A stretch of DNA of 64,000 bases from Bradyrhizobium glycinis (lineage in GTDB: Bacteria > Pseudomonadota > Alphaproteobacteria > Rhizobiales > Xanthobacteraceae). Below are positions 8,925 to 17,518 of this stretch, piece after piece. Numbering within the stretch: position 1 is the stretch's first letter; every line of letters starts with the position of its first letter. Below the pieces are notes generated by a model that saw only the letters and a list, made by a program, of their open reading frames with translations, was not told the origin of the DNA and did not search any database. The stretch is from contig NZ_JACCHQ010000013.1 of NCBI RefSeq assembly GCF_016031655.1, positions 1 to 64,000 on the forward strand. Reading direction: 5' to 3'. Both the position numbers and the translations under genes were made by a program.

Positions 8925-9065
8925 GTAGTCCTCGCAAAGTCGGACAGACGCTAGATATTGTATCGGCGAGGCGCCGAATCACGATGATATATCAAAGGCT
9001 TGCTAAAGTGTTCTTAATTTGTTCTAGACATGTGTGTGCTGCGCGCCTGGCGCGTGCCGGAATCG

Positions 9066-9091
9066 AAAGGGGCCGCCCGAGGCGACCCCTT
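9066..9091. terminator. possible hairpin terminator
   Basis: GGGGCCGCC-CGA-GGCGACCCC forms a nine-pair stem with one mismatch, bounded by AAA and TT. It lies about 130 bases past the pdeM stop in that gene's direction. The U-tract is short (three), so termination is uncertain. The rest of 8925-9217 shows no gene. Confidence 0.35.
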
Positions 9092-9217
9092 GCCGGTTGC
9101 AATCTTGTTCGGGAATGAAATTCCAGCCCCGGCAAGCGTGACGTTAAAACCGATAACGGGCTTTGCGCGATTCCGGAAAAATACCGATCGTAGCGCTGTC
9201 CTAATTCGGCCGGCGCC

Positions 9218-9928
9218 TCAATAGCAGCGCGACGCCGCAATGGCGTGGACGCGGCGGTCGCCGAGGAGATGGGCGACAAAGCCGTTCTGCGGAAAGATCC
9301 TGGCGAAGGCAGCGTCGCGGATGCTGAGGCCGCCGGCATAGGCGCCGAACGCAGGCATCACCGCGCGCAACCCGTCGCTGGCGAAACAACGGCGCTCCAT
9401 CGAGCGGCCGCGCGCTGAGACGCGCGCCTTCGGATGCAGATGCCCGGCGATCTCGCCGCGTGCGCCGGTCGGCTCGTGACGGAAGGTGATCGGGCCGATC
9501 GCGACTTCATCCGCGATGGTGCCGCCGAGATCGCGCGGCAGCTTGGGATCGTGATTGCCCGAGATCCAGATCCAGTCGCGGCCGCTCTGGAGTGCCGCCA
9601 CCGCGTCGCGGTCCGCGCCGGATAGACGCTCGTGCGCGCTGCGGTCGTGAAAACTGTCACCGAGCGCGATGACTACTCGCGGATCATGGCGGGAGATGAC
9701 AGCAGCGAGCCGGCCGAGCGTCGCAATGGTATCGTAAGGCGGCAGCAAGACGCCGCGCGTGGCGAAGCTCGAGCCTTTCTCCAGATGCAGGTCGGAGACG
9801 ACGAGCAGGCGCTGCTCGTCCCAGAACAACGCGCCGGAGAGATCGGCCGCGAAGGTCACATCGCTGATCGTGACTCTGGAAACGCGCATGTCCTCGACAT
9901 CTCCCGAAATCAGCGCGCCTGCCGTCAC
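9218..9928 (-). CDS. pdeM: ligase-associated DNA damage response endonuclease PdeM
   Basis: 236 residues of the calcineurin-like phosphoesterase fold. Metal-binding motifs are in order: VVSDLHLEKGSSF, ALGDSFHD, SGNHDPKLP and GHLHPK. This set and the neighbour identify PdeM, the metallophosphoesterase that accompanies the Lhr-type helicase in many alphaproteobacteria. It is presumed to cut or process DNA at damage. The gene starts (GTG at 9926-9928) three bases after the lhr stop, so translational coupling is likely; an in-frame ATG at 9887-9889 with AGG just upstream is the alternative start. The exonuclease and ATP-dependent ligase that often complete this set are not nearby. Confidence 0.9.
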   Translation of the reverse strand: MTAGALISGDVEDMRVSRVTISDVTFAADLSGALFWDEQRLLVVSDLHLEKGSSFATRGVLLPPYDTIATLGRLAAVISRHDPRVVIALGDSFHDRSAHERLSGADRDAVAALQSGRDWIWISGNHDPKLPRDLGGTIADEVAIGPITFRHEPTGARGEIAGHLHPKARVSARGRSMERRCFASDGLRAVMPAFGAYAGGLSIRDAAFARIFPQNGFVAHLLGDRRVHAIAASRCY

Positions 9929-9931
9929 GTC

Positions 9932-12529
9932 TTACCCGCTTCTATCCATCGCCTCTTTGACGAGTTCGTCGGCGGCTTCCGCCAAAAGCTCGTCTGCAGC
10001 TTCGCCATAAACTGACTCGCGGCCGATTTCCAGCATCACGGGCACGGCGAGCGGAGAGACATGGTCGAGTTCCCGGTGCGTGATACGGCCGTGGATGCGC
10101 ATCAGCATGTCGCCGAGGCGGCGCAAATCGAGCAGGCCGGTGGCCGCATCGGCCCGCGCGGCGCGGAGCAGGACGTGATCGGCCTGGTGCTTGCGCAGCA
10201 CGTCGTAGACGAGATCGGTCGAGAACAGCACCTGGCGGCGGCTCTTCTCTTCGCCGGTGTGACGGCGCGCGATCAGGCCGGAGATGATCGCGCAGTTGCG
10301 GAAGGTGCGCTTCATCAGGGCGGATTCGGCGAGCCAGGCTTCGAGATCATCGCCGAGCATATCGGGGTCGAACAGCGCGTTGAGGTCGATCCGGCCCTGA
10401 CGGATCATGAAGGAGAGATCGCCAAGGCCCCAGATCGCCACCGCATATTCATTGGCGACGAAGCCGAGCGGCCGCGCGCGGGCGCGCTCCAGCCGCCGCG
10501 TCAGCAGCATGCCGAGGGTCTGATGCGCGAGGCGGCCCTCGAAAGGATAGCAGACCAGATAATGCTTGTTGGCACGCGGAAAGCTCTCGACCAGGAGCTC
10601 CCGGACGGCCGGCACTTGGCTGACGTCCTTCTGCAGCGACAGCCAGTCGCGCACCTGCTCCGGCAAGCCGCCCCAGGCGCGGCCATCATCGAGCAGCCGG
10701 CGCACGCGCTCGGCGAGATAGGTCGAAAGCGGAAACTTGCCGCCCATGTAGGACGGCACCTTCGGGTCCTTGTCATGCGCGCGCGAGACATAGACCTGGT
10801 CCTCCACCAGCGTCTCGTAGCGCACCACCTCGCCCGAGAACACGAAGGTGTCGCCGGGCGAGAGGCCCTCGATGAAGGCTTCCTCGATCTCGCCGAGCAG
10901 CCGGCCGTCGCGTGCGATCACGCCGGTGGATCCGCCTGCTTTTCCTTGCCCGCCGCCGCGCGAGCGCACCAGCCGCACCTTCAGCATGTCGTCCTCGACG
11001 ATGGTGCCGACATTCATGCGATAGCTCTGCCGCACCTTGGGATTGGCGACGCGCCAGCGGCCTTCCTTGTCCTGCTTGATGCGGGCGAAGCGCTCATAGG
11101 TCTTCAGCGCGTAGCCGCCGGAGGCGACGAAATCGACGACGTCGTCGAAATCCTGCCGTGACAGATCGGCGTAGGGCGCGGCGGTGCGGACCTCCGCATA
11201 GAGCTCCTCGCTGAAAAACGGCTCGCCGCAGGCGCAGCCGAGCACATGCTGGGCGAGCACATCGAGGGCGCCCGTGCGCAAGGGCGGCGTATCCTGCGCG
11301 TTTTCGGTAATGGCATCAATTGCCACACGGCACTCCAGGACTTCAAAACGGTTGGCGGGCACCAGCACCGCGCGCGAGGCTTCGTCGAGGCGGTGATTGG
11401 CGCGGCCAATGCGCTGCATCAGGCGCGAGGAGCCCTTTGGCGCGCCGATATTGACGACGAGATCGACGTCGCCCCAGTCAACGCCGAGATCGAGCGAGGA
11501 GGTGCAGACCACGCCGCGCAGCCGGCCCGCCGACATGGCGTCCTCGACCTTGCGGCGCTGGGCGACGTCGAGCGAGCCGTGATGCAGCGCGATGGCAAGG
11601 CCATCGTCGTTCATGCTCCAGAGATTCTGGAACAGCATCTCGGCCTGGCTGCGGGTGTTGACGAAGACCAGCGTGGTCTTGTTGGCCTTGATCAGCTCGT
11701 AGATCTCGGGGAGCGCGTGGCGCGCGCTGTGGCCGGCCCAGGGCAGCCGCTCGCGCGTGTCGAGCATCTCGACTACAGGCGGCGCGGCACCGCCGGCGAG
11801 GACGATGTCGGCTGCCCGCTCCTTGCCGTCGGGCTGCGGCACCAGGACGCGCGCGAGCTGCTCCGGCTCGGCCACGGTCGCGGACAGGCCGATCGCGCGC
11901 ATCTGCGGGGCGAGGCGCCACAATCGCGCAAGCCCAAGCGAGAGCAGATCGCCGCGCTTGGACGTCACCAGCGCGTGCAGCTCGTCGAGCACGATCCGCT
12001 TCAGGGAGGAAAACAGGTACGGTGCGTCGTCGGAGGACAGCAGCAGCGCGAGCTGCTCGGGCGTCGTCAGCAACACGTCCGGCGGATAGCGCCGCTGCCG
12101 CTGACGCCGCGAGACCGGCGTATCACCGGTGCGGGTCTCGACCTTGATCGGCAAGCCCATCTCCGCGATCGGACGCTCGAGATTGCGCGCGATGTCGACG
12201 GCCAGCGCCTTGAGTGGCGAGATGTAGAGCGTGTGCAGGCCGCCGCTGCGCTGCACGCTGCGGCCGGTGGAGACGAGGTTCTTCTTCGCGCCCGCGTCGC
12301 GTGTCAGCGGCTGCGTCGACAGCTCCACCAGTGTCGGCAGAAATCCGGCCAGCGTCTTGCCGGCGCCGGTCGGCGCAATCAAGAGCGCCGAGCGGTCCTC
12401 GTGCGCCTTCTGCAGCAGTGCCAATTGATGCGCGCGCGGCGACCAGCCGCGGGCTGCGAACCAGGCCTGGAAGCGATCCGGCAGCAGCGCGGCCGGCTCG
12501 GCCGATGTTTGGAGGGCACGGGGCGGCAC
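9932..12529 (-). CDS. lhr: ligase-associated DEXH-box helicase (Lhr-like)
   Basis: 865 residues, an SF2 helicase of the short Lhr type. Motif I is LIAPTGAGKTLAGFLPT, Ia is YISPLKALAVD, motif II is VLDELH (DELH), motif III is IGLSATV, and motif VI is QRIGRANHR. The C-terminal half is the DUF/winged-helix region of Lhr proteins, with DTFVFSGEVV. It unwinds DNA or RNA:DNA using ATP and is linked by family knowledge to repair of alkylation or crosslink damage. The chosen start is GTG at 12527-12529. It forms a two-gene operon with pdeM (3-base gap). The upstream 300 bp hold a family A repeat, so the promoter is probably in 12530-12640. Confidence 0.92.
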   Translation of the reverse strand: MPPRALQTSAEPAALLPDRFQAWFAARGWSPRAHQLALLQKAHEDRSALLIAPTGAGKTLAGFLPTLVELSTQPLTRDAGAKKNLVSTGRSVQRSGGLHTLYISPLKALAVDIARNLERPIAEMGLPIKVETRTGDTPVSRRQRQRRYPPDVLLTTPEQLALLLSSDDAPYLFSSLKRIVLDELHALVTSKRGDLLSLGLARLWRLAPQMRAIGLSATVAEPEQLARVLVPQPDGKERAADIVLAGGAAPPVVEMLDTRERLPWAGHSARHALPEIYELIKANKTTLVFVNTRSQAEMLFQNLWSMNDDGLAIALHHGSLDVAQRRKVEDAMSAGRLRGVVCTSSLDLGVDWGDVDLVVNIGAPKGSSRLMQRIGRANHRLDEASRAVLVPANRFEVLECRVAIDAITENAQDTPPLRTGALDVLAQHVLGCACGEPFFSEELYAEVRTAAPYADLSRQDFDDVVDFVASGGYALKTYERFARIKQDKEGRWRVANPKVRQSYRMNVGTIVEDDMLKVRLVRSRGGGQGKAGGSTGVIARDGRLLGEIEEAFIEGLSPGDTFVFSGEVVRYETLVEDQVYVSRAHDKDPKVPSYMGGKFPLSTYLAERVRRLLDDGRAWGGLPEQVRDWLSLQKDVSQVPAVRELLVESFPRANKHYLVCYPFEGRLAHQTLGMLLTRRLERARARPLGFVANEYAVAIWGLGDLSFMIRQGRIDLNALFDPDMLGDDLEAWLAESALMKRTFRNCAIISGLIARRHTGEEKSRRQVLFSTDLVYDVLRKHQADHVLLRAARADAATGLLDLRRLGDMLMRIHGRITHRELDHVSPLAVPVMLEIGRESVYGEAADELLAEAADELVKEAMDRSG

Positions 12530-12640
12530 GGCATGACAGGTAAGCCGTTGGGCTGGCTTCGTCGAGGGGTGCCGCCCTCCCCGCGTGCACGAGGAGGGCT
12601 ATCGCTTATGGTGTGAACGGTGCTTCGGTGTCGGGACTCG

Positions 12641-12789
12641 GCTCCCTCTCCCGCTTGCGGGGGAGGGCTGGGGTGGGGGTATCTCCGCGCTGGGATTGTC
12701 GAGAAATGCGGATGCTGTCCCCGGGTGGCAAGAGCCCTCACCCGCCGCGCTCTGCGAGCGCGTCGGCCTCTCCCGCAAGCGGGAGAGGC
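12641..12789. repeat. palindromic intergenic repeat, family A
   Basis: Arms CTCCCTCTCCCGCTTGCGGG and GGCCTCTCCCGCAAGCGGGA are inverted around CTGGGGTGGGGGTATCTC and GAGCCCTCACCCGCCG. Same family as 4972-5113 and 27767-27911. Confidence 0.7.
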
Positions 12790-12863
12790 GAAGCAAGCCC
12801 GGACAATCCTCGTAAAATCCATATGCGATAGCCCAGCCCTCTGCACCACGAGGTCCAGATCTC

Positions 12864-13229
12864 TCACGCCTCGGCCGGTACCTGATCGAGAAATCCGGTC
12901 ACGCTCCTGATCCGGCCGTCCTTCAGCACGGCGAAATCCGTCCCCTTGATCGGGCTGTCGGCGCCGTCAGGACCAAGTCCCCACGAGAAGCGGACGTGGT
13001 CGCCGTAGCCATTGGGCTCGCCAATCAGCTTGAATTTGAAATCGGGAAAGCGCTGCTGCACGCCTGATATCAGCGCCTCGATGCCGTCCTGGCCGTCGCC
13101 CTTCATCACGGGGTCGACGTAGCTCGCATCCGTCGTCCAGCTTTCGCTCAGCAGCTCGCGGCGGCGGCCGGCGGAGCGCTCGTTCCAGAGCTCGATGTAG
13201 CCGCGGGCGATGGTGACGGGGTCGGTCAT
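12864..13229 (-). CDS. SnoaL-like/NTF2-fold protein
   Basis: 121 residues with the short alpha+beta pattern of the SnoaL-like/NTF2 superfamily: ARGYIELWNERSAGRRRELL, then DASYVDPVM, then GIEALISGVQQRFPDFKFKL. The YVDPV and FPDFKF blocks are common in nuclear-transport-factor-2-like proteins of unknown role. They may be small enzymes or ligand-binding proteins; no substrate can be assigned. It lies downstream of ridA on the same strand, separated by about 115 bp that contain a long hairpin (13285-13329), so it is perhaps transcribed separately. Confidence 0.8.
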   Translation of the reverse strand: MTDPVTIARGYIELWNERSAGRRRELLSESWTTDASYVDPVMKGDGQDGIEALISGVQQRFPDFKFKLIGEPNGYGDHVRFSWGLGPDGADSPIKGTDFAVLKDGRIRSVTGFLDQVPAEA

Positions 13230-13284
13230 GGTTCTCTCCTTCGATGGTGCCGTGTTCGTCCGGCTGACCGTGACTATCGAAGGT

Positions 13285-13329
13285 TCACGCGCGTTGATCG
13301 ATTACCTCGGAGGTCATCAACGCGCGTGA
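13285..13329. promoter_or_regulatory. 14-bp perfect inverted repeat between ridA and the SnoaL-like gene
   Basis: TCACGCGCGTTGAT at 13285-13298 is exactly inverted as ATCAACGCGCGTGA at 13316-13329. The 17-base loop itself can form a small stem (ACCT/AGGT). It follows the ridA stop and precedes the SnoaL-like start. There is no U-tract after it on the minus strand, so it could be an operator or a stabilising RNA hairpin rather than a terminator. Confidence 0.6.
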
Positions 13330-13343
13330 GGTTTTCACGAAAA

Positions 13344-13694
13344 TTACTTCGCCGCCGTCACCATGATCTCGACGGTGTATTGCGGGGCCGCCAGCTTGGC
13401 TTCGACAGTGGCGCGCGCCGGGGTGTTGCCGGGCGAGACCCAGGCGTCCCACACAGCGTTCATCTCTGCGAAGGTCTTCATGTCGGTGATGTAGATCGTG
13501 GCCGAGAGCAGCTTCGACTTGTCGGTGCCGGCCTTGGCGAGGTGGCCGTCGATGGTCGCCAGGATGTCCTGGGTCTGCTTCGTCACGCTTTCGCCGGCCG
13601 CCTTGTTGGCGACGACACCGGCGAGATAGACGGTGTTGCCGTGCACGACGACCTGGCTCATGCGCGGGCCAGTTTCAAAACGCTGAATGCTCAT
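13344..13694 (-). CDS. RidA family protein (enamine/imine deaminase)
   Basis: 116 residues from the ATG complementary to 13692-13694, preceded by AGGAG seven bases away; a longer open frame upstream is not needed. The RidA/YjgF/Rid fold is seen in VYLAGVVANKA, LLSATIYITDMKTF and the catalytic block TPARATVEAKLA, whose Arg is needed for deaminating reactive enamines such as 2-aminoacrylate. That Arg supports true deaminase activity, although Rid subfamilies differ. Palindromic DNA lies on both sides: a double ACGCATGCGT before the start, and the 14-bp inverted repeat after the stop. Confidence 0.88.
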   Translation of the reverse strand: MSIQRFETGPRMSQVVVHGNTVYLAGVVANKAAGESVTKQTQDILATIDGHLAKAGTDKSKLLSATIYITDMKTFAEMNAVWDAWVSPGNTPARATVEAKLAAPQYTVEIMVTAAK

Positions 13695-13760
13695 CTGGGA
13701 TCTCCTGACTGGAATGGCGGCCCTGTCTAACCCAGCGATTTGCACTGTGCCACCCCAAGC

Positions 13761-13788
13761 ACGCATGCGTTGCCCGGCACGCATGCGT
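13761..13788. promoter_or_regulatory. two copies of palindrome ACGCATGCGT upstream of ridA
   Basis: The 10-bp palindrome occurs at 13761-13770 and 13779-13788, 18 bases apart, and a related ACGCGT follows at about 13798. The pair also forms an 11-bp inverted repeat. It sits 67-94 bases before the ridA start and just past the esterase stop, a position that fits an operator or an attenuating hairpin. Confidence 0.5.
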
Positions 13789-13810
13789 GGGTCAGCAACG
13801 CGTGCGCCGT

Positions 13811-14728
13811 TCACGGAAACCGGCTGAAGAACGTCCAGATCGTTTCGGCGCCGTCGATGTCGCCGTTTTGCGATCCGAGCAGGCTCCTCGCGACCTTCGG
13901 AAAGCGGGCATCCGGAGCGAAGCCTGGCATGCGGTGGCCACCATGGTTGATGCGATAGAGCACGACGTCGTGCCCAGCCGGACAGCGCGAGCTGATGCGT
14001 GTCACCGTGGACTGGTCCGCCGGCGCCGCGTCGGGCATGTCGGTGATCCCGGCGTCATCGGCCTCGCAGCCATTGAGCCTGCGCCAGAACGCCAGCGTTT
14101 CGTCCGTCGACCAGAATCCCTCTGCGGCAAAATAGCTCGATCCGCGCCCGCCCTCATAAGGGACCAGCGGATCGGCGGTCCCGTTCATGAGCAGCATTGG
14201 CAGCGGCCGCGACGGATGGCAGGTGACGGCGGCCTCATCGCTGAGATTCATGATCACACTCGCAGCCGCCGCAAACAGATCGGCACGCGCGCAGGCCATG
14301 GTCATCGCCATGGCACCGCCATTGGAGACGCCGACGACGTAGACGCGCTTCGGATCGGCCGTGCCGTCGGCCACCAGCTTCTCGACCAGCCTTGCGATGA
14401 AGGCGACGTCATCGGTGCCCGCCGGTGGTCCGCGCAAGGAGGGCCCCGCCTTGGTGCGCGCGTCCGCCCATGCATTGTTGAGGCCGTCCGGAAACACCAC
14501 AGCGAGGCCCTCGCGCTTGGCGACCTGCGGCCAGGCCGTCCGCGTCACCATGTCAGCGCCGCGCTGGGTCTTGCCATGCAGCACGACGACGAGCGGTGCG
14601 GGCCGCTTGCCCGGCAGTTGCGCGGTGTAGGAGCGCTTCACCCCGTTGACATCGATCGTATCGGCGCACGCGGCCGAAGCTGCCGTCAAAGCAGCGATCA
14701 GCGCCCCGATGCGCATCCGCCGCCGCAT
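13811..14728 (-). CDS. PHB-depolymerase-like (LpqC-type) secreted esterase
   Basis: 305 residues. The N-terminus (RIGALIAALTAASAACA) is a signal peptide, so the enzyme is exported. The alpha/beta-hydrolase core has LVVVLHGKTQRG (oxyanion region), the nucleophile elbow VVGVSNGGAMAM (GxSxG) and the late histidine INHGGHRMPG, with a candidate acid in NGTADPLVPY. This pattern fits the poly(3-hydroxybutyrate)-depolymerase/feruloyl-esterase (LpqC, CE1-like) family. The real ester substrate is not known. The gene begins three bases after the FAD-dehydrogenase stop, so the two are almost certainly one operon. Confidence 0.85.
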   Translation of the reverse strand: MRRRMRIGALIAALTAASAACADTIDVNGVKRSYTAQLPGKRPAPLVVVLHGKTQRGADMVTRTAWPQVAKREGLAVVFPDGLNNAWADARTKAGPSLRGPPAGTDDVAFIARLVEKLVADGTADPKRVYVVGVSNGGAMAMTMACARADLFAAAASVIMNLSDEAAVTCHPSRPLPMLLMNGTADPLVPYEGGRGSSYFAAEGFWSTDETLAFWRRLNGCEADDAGITDMPDAAPADQSTVTRISSRCPAGHDVVLYRINHGGHRMPGFAPDARFPKVARSLLGSQNGDIDGAETIWTFFSRFP

Positions 14729-14731
14729 GGT

Positions 14732-16390
14732 CTAGCCCGCCGCCTTGGCGGCGGCACGGCCGGCATTGCGGCCCGAGAACAGGCAGCCGCCAAGAAAGGT
14801 GCCTTCCAGCGAGCGATAGCCATGCACGCCGCCGCCACCGAAGCCAGCGGCCTCGCCGACGGCGTAGAGGCCCGGGATGATGCTGCCCTCCTCCCCGAAC
14901 ACCCGGGAGTCGAGATCGGTCTCGAAGCCGCCCAGCGTCTTGCGGGTGAGGATGTTGAGCTTCACGGCGATCAGCGGCCCATGTGCGGGATCGAGGATGC
15001 GGTGCGGGGAAGCGGTGCGGATCAACTTGTCGCCGATATAGCGGCGCGCATTGTGGATGTTCATGACCTGCGCATCCTTGACGTAAGGATTGGCGATCTC
15101 GCGGTCGCGCGCCTCGATCTGCATCCTGATGTGCTCGAGCTTGAGGAGATCGCTGCCGGCGAGCTTGTTCATGGCCGCAACGAGCTCATCGAGCTTGTCG
15201 CGGACAATGAAGTCGACACCATGGCTCTTGAACGCCTCCACCGGCGCCGGCGCCCCCTTGTTGGTGGCGCGGCGAAGCGTCATGCGCCAGCTCTTGCCGG
15301 TCAGGTCCGGGTTCTGCTCCGAGCCCGATAGCGCAAACTCTTTCTTGATGATGCTCTGGGTCAGGATGAACCAGGAATAATCATAGCCGGTGGACATAAT
15401 GTATTTGAGCTGACCGAGCGTGTCCGAGCCGGGGAACAGTGGTGCCGGCAGCCGCGTGCCTGTGGCATCGAACCACATCGAGGAAGGACCTGGCAGGACG
15501 CGGATACCGTGGCGCGGCCAAATCGGGTTCCAGTTCTGGATGCCCTCGACGTAGTGCCACATGCGGTCGCGGTTGATCAGCCGTGCGCCGGTTTTTTCCG
15601 TGATGCCGATCATGCGCCCGTCGACATGCTCGGGCACGCCGGAGATCATGAACCTCGGGGGTTCGCCAAGCCGCTTCGGCCAGTTCTGCCGCACCAGCTC
15701 GTGGTTGCCGCCGATGCCGCCTGAAGCGACGATCACGGCCTGCGCCTTCAGTGCGAAGTCGCCGACCACGCTGCGCGAGGAGCTCTTGCCGCGCGCTGCA
15801 TCATCAGGCGCAAGAACGACGCCGCTGACGCCATCTACTGTGCCGTTGGTGACAGAGAGCGCGTCGACGCGATGGCGGAATCTGAAGGTCAATCGGCCGG
15901 TCTTCATCGCCTCGCGCGCGCGGCGCTCGAACGGCTCGACGATGCCCGGGCCGGTACCCCAGGTAACGTGGAAGCGCGGCACCGAATTGCCGTGGCCCAT
16001 CGCATCATAGCCGCCGCGCTCGGCCCAGCCGACCACGGGAAAGAAGCGATGGCCCATCGCGCGCAGCCAGCCGCGCTTCTCGCCGGCCGCGAAGGCCACG
16101 TAGGCTTCGGCCCATTGGCGCGGCCAGAAGTCCTCGTCGCGGTCGAAGCCAGCAGTGCCGAGCCAGTCCTGCATGGCGAGCTCGTAGGAATCCTTGATGC
16201 CGAGCCGGCGCTGCTCCGGCGAATCGACCAGGAACAATCCGCCGAACGACCAGAACGCCTGGCCCCCCAGCGACTGCTCGCCTTCCTGGTCGACAACCAT
16301 CACGCGCTTGCCCACATCGGCTATCTCGGTGGCGGCAACGAGACCCGACAGTCCCGCGCCGACGACGATGACGTCCGTTTCTTCAGCCAT
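14732..16390 (-). CDS. FAD-binding dehydrogenase (KstD-like)
   Basis: 552 residues from the ATG at 16388-16390, which follows GGAGGGGGAAACGC. It opens with DVIVVGAGLSGLVAATEIA, the FAD-binding Rossmann fingerprint. It continues with FWSFGGLFLVDSP and VIVASGGIGGNHELV, and ends with LYAVGEAAGFGGGGVHGYR and LEGTFLGGCLFSGRNAG, the second FAD contact. It belongs to the fumarate reductase/3-ketosteroid-dehydrogenase-like group usually annotated as FAD-binding dehydrogenase, and probably oxidises a C-C bond next to a carbonyl. It is the first gene of a pair with the exported esterase. A longer in-frame start at 16495 exists but reduces the match to the family N-terminus. Confidence 0.88.
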   Translation of the reverse strand: MAEETDVIVVGAGLSGLVAATEIADVGKRVMVVDQEGEQSLGGQAFWSFGGLFLVDSPEQRRLGIKDSYELAMQDWLGTAGFDRDEDFWPRQWAEAYVAFAAGEKRGWLRAMGHRFFPVVGWAERGGYDAMGHGNSVPRFHVTWGTGPGIVEPFERRAREAMKTGRLTFRFRHRVDALSVTNGTVDGVSGVVLAPDDAARGKSSSRSVVGDFALKAQAVIVASGGIGGNHELVRQNWPKRLGEPPRFMISGVPEHVDGRMIGITEKTGARLINRDRMWHYVEGIQNWNPIWPRHGIRVLPGPSSMWFDATGTRLPAPLFPGSDTLGQLKYIMSTGYDYSWFILTQSIIKKEFALSGSEQNPDLTGKSWRMTLRRATNKGAPAPVEAFKSHGVDFIVRDKLDELVAAMNKLAGSDLLKLEHIRMQIEARDREIANPYVKDAQVMNIHNARRYIGDKLIRTASPHRILDPAHGPLIAVKLNILTRKTLGGFETDLDSRVFGEEGSIIPGLYAVGEAAGFGGGGVHGYRSLEGTFLGGCLFSGRNAGRAAAKAAG

Positions 16391-16654
16391 GCGTTTCCCC
16401 CTCCATGAGTTCCCCCTGTATTTGCCCGGATTGAAGCCAGCGGTTGCAACTGAGATCAAGGGTATGGCGCGTAAGACCTCGTTAACTTGTTCCACTTTGG
16501 GATAGAGACCAGCCGGGTGCAGCGCGGACGCAACACTGGATTTGAATTTGTTTTGAGCCAGCAGGCCTGCCTGGACAAAACCTTGGTTACGACCGACGCT
16601 AGCCGTGCATCACCACCTGACACGCAGATTCGAATTCGACTGGGGCGGGGGACA

Positions 16655-17176
16655 ATGAAGTTTCTGACGGGGTTGCTTGCGGCGGTTCTCTTGATCGCGG
16701 GCATGGGGGCTTCTCACGCGGTGGTTCGGATCGCGGATGACCGCGGCGGCCGGATTGGAACCTACGTCGACAGATACCAGGACCTCAGGCAATCGGGCGA
16801 GACGGTCATCATCGACGGCCTCTGTGCCTCGGCCTGCACCATCGTTCTCGGCGCCATCCCGCACGACCGGATCTGCGTGACCTCGCACGCGACGCTCGGC
16901 TTCCACGCCGCTTGGGATTTCGGTGCCAACGGCCGCGCCATCACCAATCCCGAAGCGACCCAGATGCTCTATGCGATGTATCCCTCGCAGGTGAGGCGCT
17001 GGATCGGCCAGCGGGGCGGTCTCACCCCGCGGATGCTTTTCCTCAAGGGCAAGCAACTCCAGGCCATGTACAAGCCCTGCTATCTGGATGCGCAGGCCTC
17101 GACGAGCAGGCCGTCGCGCCGGTCGCTGCCGCAAGCGGAGCCGCTCGAATCCGCTCGAGGCCAGCTCCTCCACTGA
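16655..17176 (+). CDS. secreted ClpP-like protein of unknown function
   Basis: 173 residues. The N-terminus KFLTGLLAAVLLIAGMGASHA is a signal peptide. The core VIIDGLCASACTIVLG followed by HATLGFHAAWD resembles the ClpP/crotonase-type serine-protease centre. Ser59 sits in an oxyanion-like CASAC block, and His84 lies in GFH about 25 residues later. Alphaproteobacteria encode several such periplasmic ClpP-like proteins of unknown target. Cysteines 57, 61 and 74 could form disulfides. The start is the ATG at 16655, chosen for the signal peptide; an upstream in-frame start at 16487 would bury it. The C-terminus is low complexity and may be disordered. Confidence 0.65.
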   Translation: MKFLTGLLAAVLLIAGMGASHAVVRIADDRGGRIGTYVDRYQDLRQSGETVIIDGLCASACTIVLGAIPHDRICVTSHATLGFHAAWDFGANGRAITNPEATQMLYAMYPSQVRRWIGQRGGLTPRMLFLKGKQLQAMYKPCYLDAQASTSRPSRRSLPQAEPLESARGQLLH

Positions 17177-17299
17177 CATCGCAGCCTGACGGCGTCCTTT
17201 GGCGCCGCGGCGTCTTGCCTGCTGGCGGCGCCTTGCCCGCGGCCGGTGCAAAGCCTATCTGAAAGCCAGGGAACCGGGGCCTTCGTCCCGATCGTTGTC

Positions 17300-17494
17300 A
17301 TGGCTCAACCGCTGCACCCAACCCACCAGCTATCGGACAATTCGCCCACTGCCGGGCGGATGCCATCCGTGCTGCTGTGGGCTGGCGCGACAATCGGCGG
17401 CCTCGCCGTGATTGGCGCGCTGGCGCTCTGGTTCCACTACGGCAGCCAGGTGTTCTTCGAAATGATCAGGACCGGCTTTGCCGCCTGCTTCTGA
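17300..17494 (+). CDS. small single-pass membrane protein, 64 residues
   Basis: The sequence begins MAQPLHPTHQLSDNS, then has one hydrophobic helix (VLLWAGATIGGLAVIGALALW) and a C-terminal segment YGSQVFFEMIRTGFAACF. It ends 24 bases before the SCO gene. Such a small membrane protein ahead of a SCO copper chaperone suggests a role in cytochrome oxidase assembly or in the same operon, but this is inference. I do not recognise a named family. An upstream in-frame start at 17246 is possible. Confidence 0.6.
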   Translation: MAQPLHPTHQLSDNSPTAGRMPSVLLWAGATIGGLAVIGALALWFHYGSQVFFEMIRTGFAACF

Positions 17495-17518
17495 CCTGCG
17501 ACAGGAAGTTGTCCGCCC

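Noticed and set aside
10061..12616. Long open frames on the plus strand opposite lhr
   Set aside because: They are antisense shadows in high-GC DNA; amino-acid composition is Arg/His/Ala-rich without motifs.
13264..13340. Hairpin after ridA taken as an intrinsic terminator
   Set aside because: No U-tract follows on the minus strand, so I list it as a regulatory inverted repeat instead.
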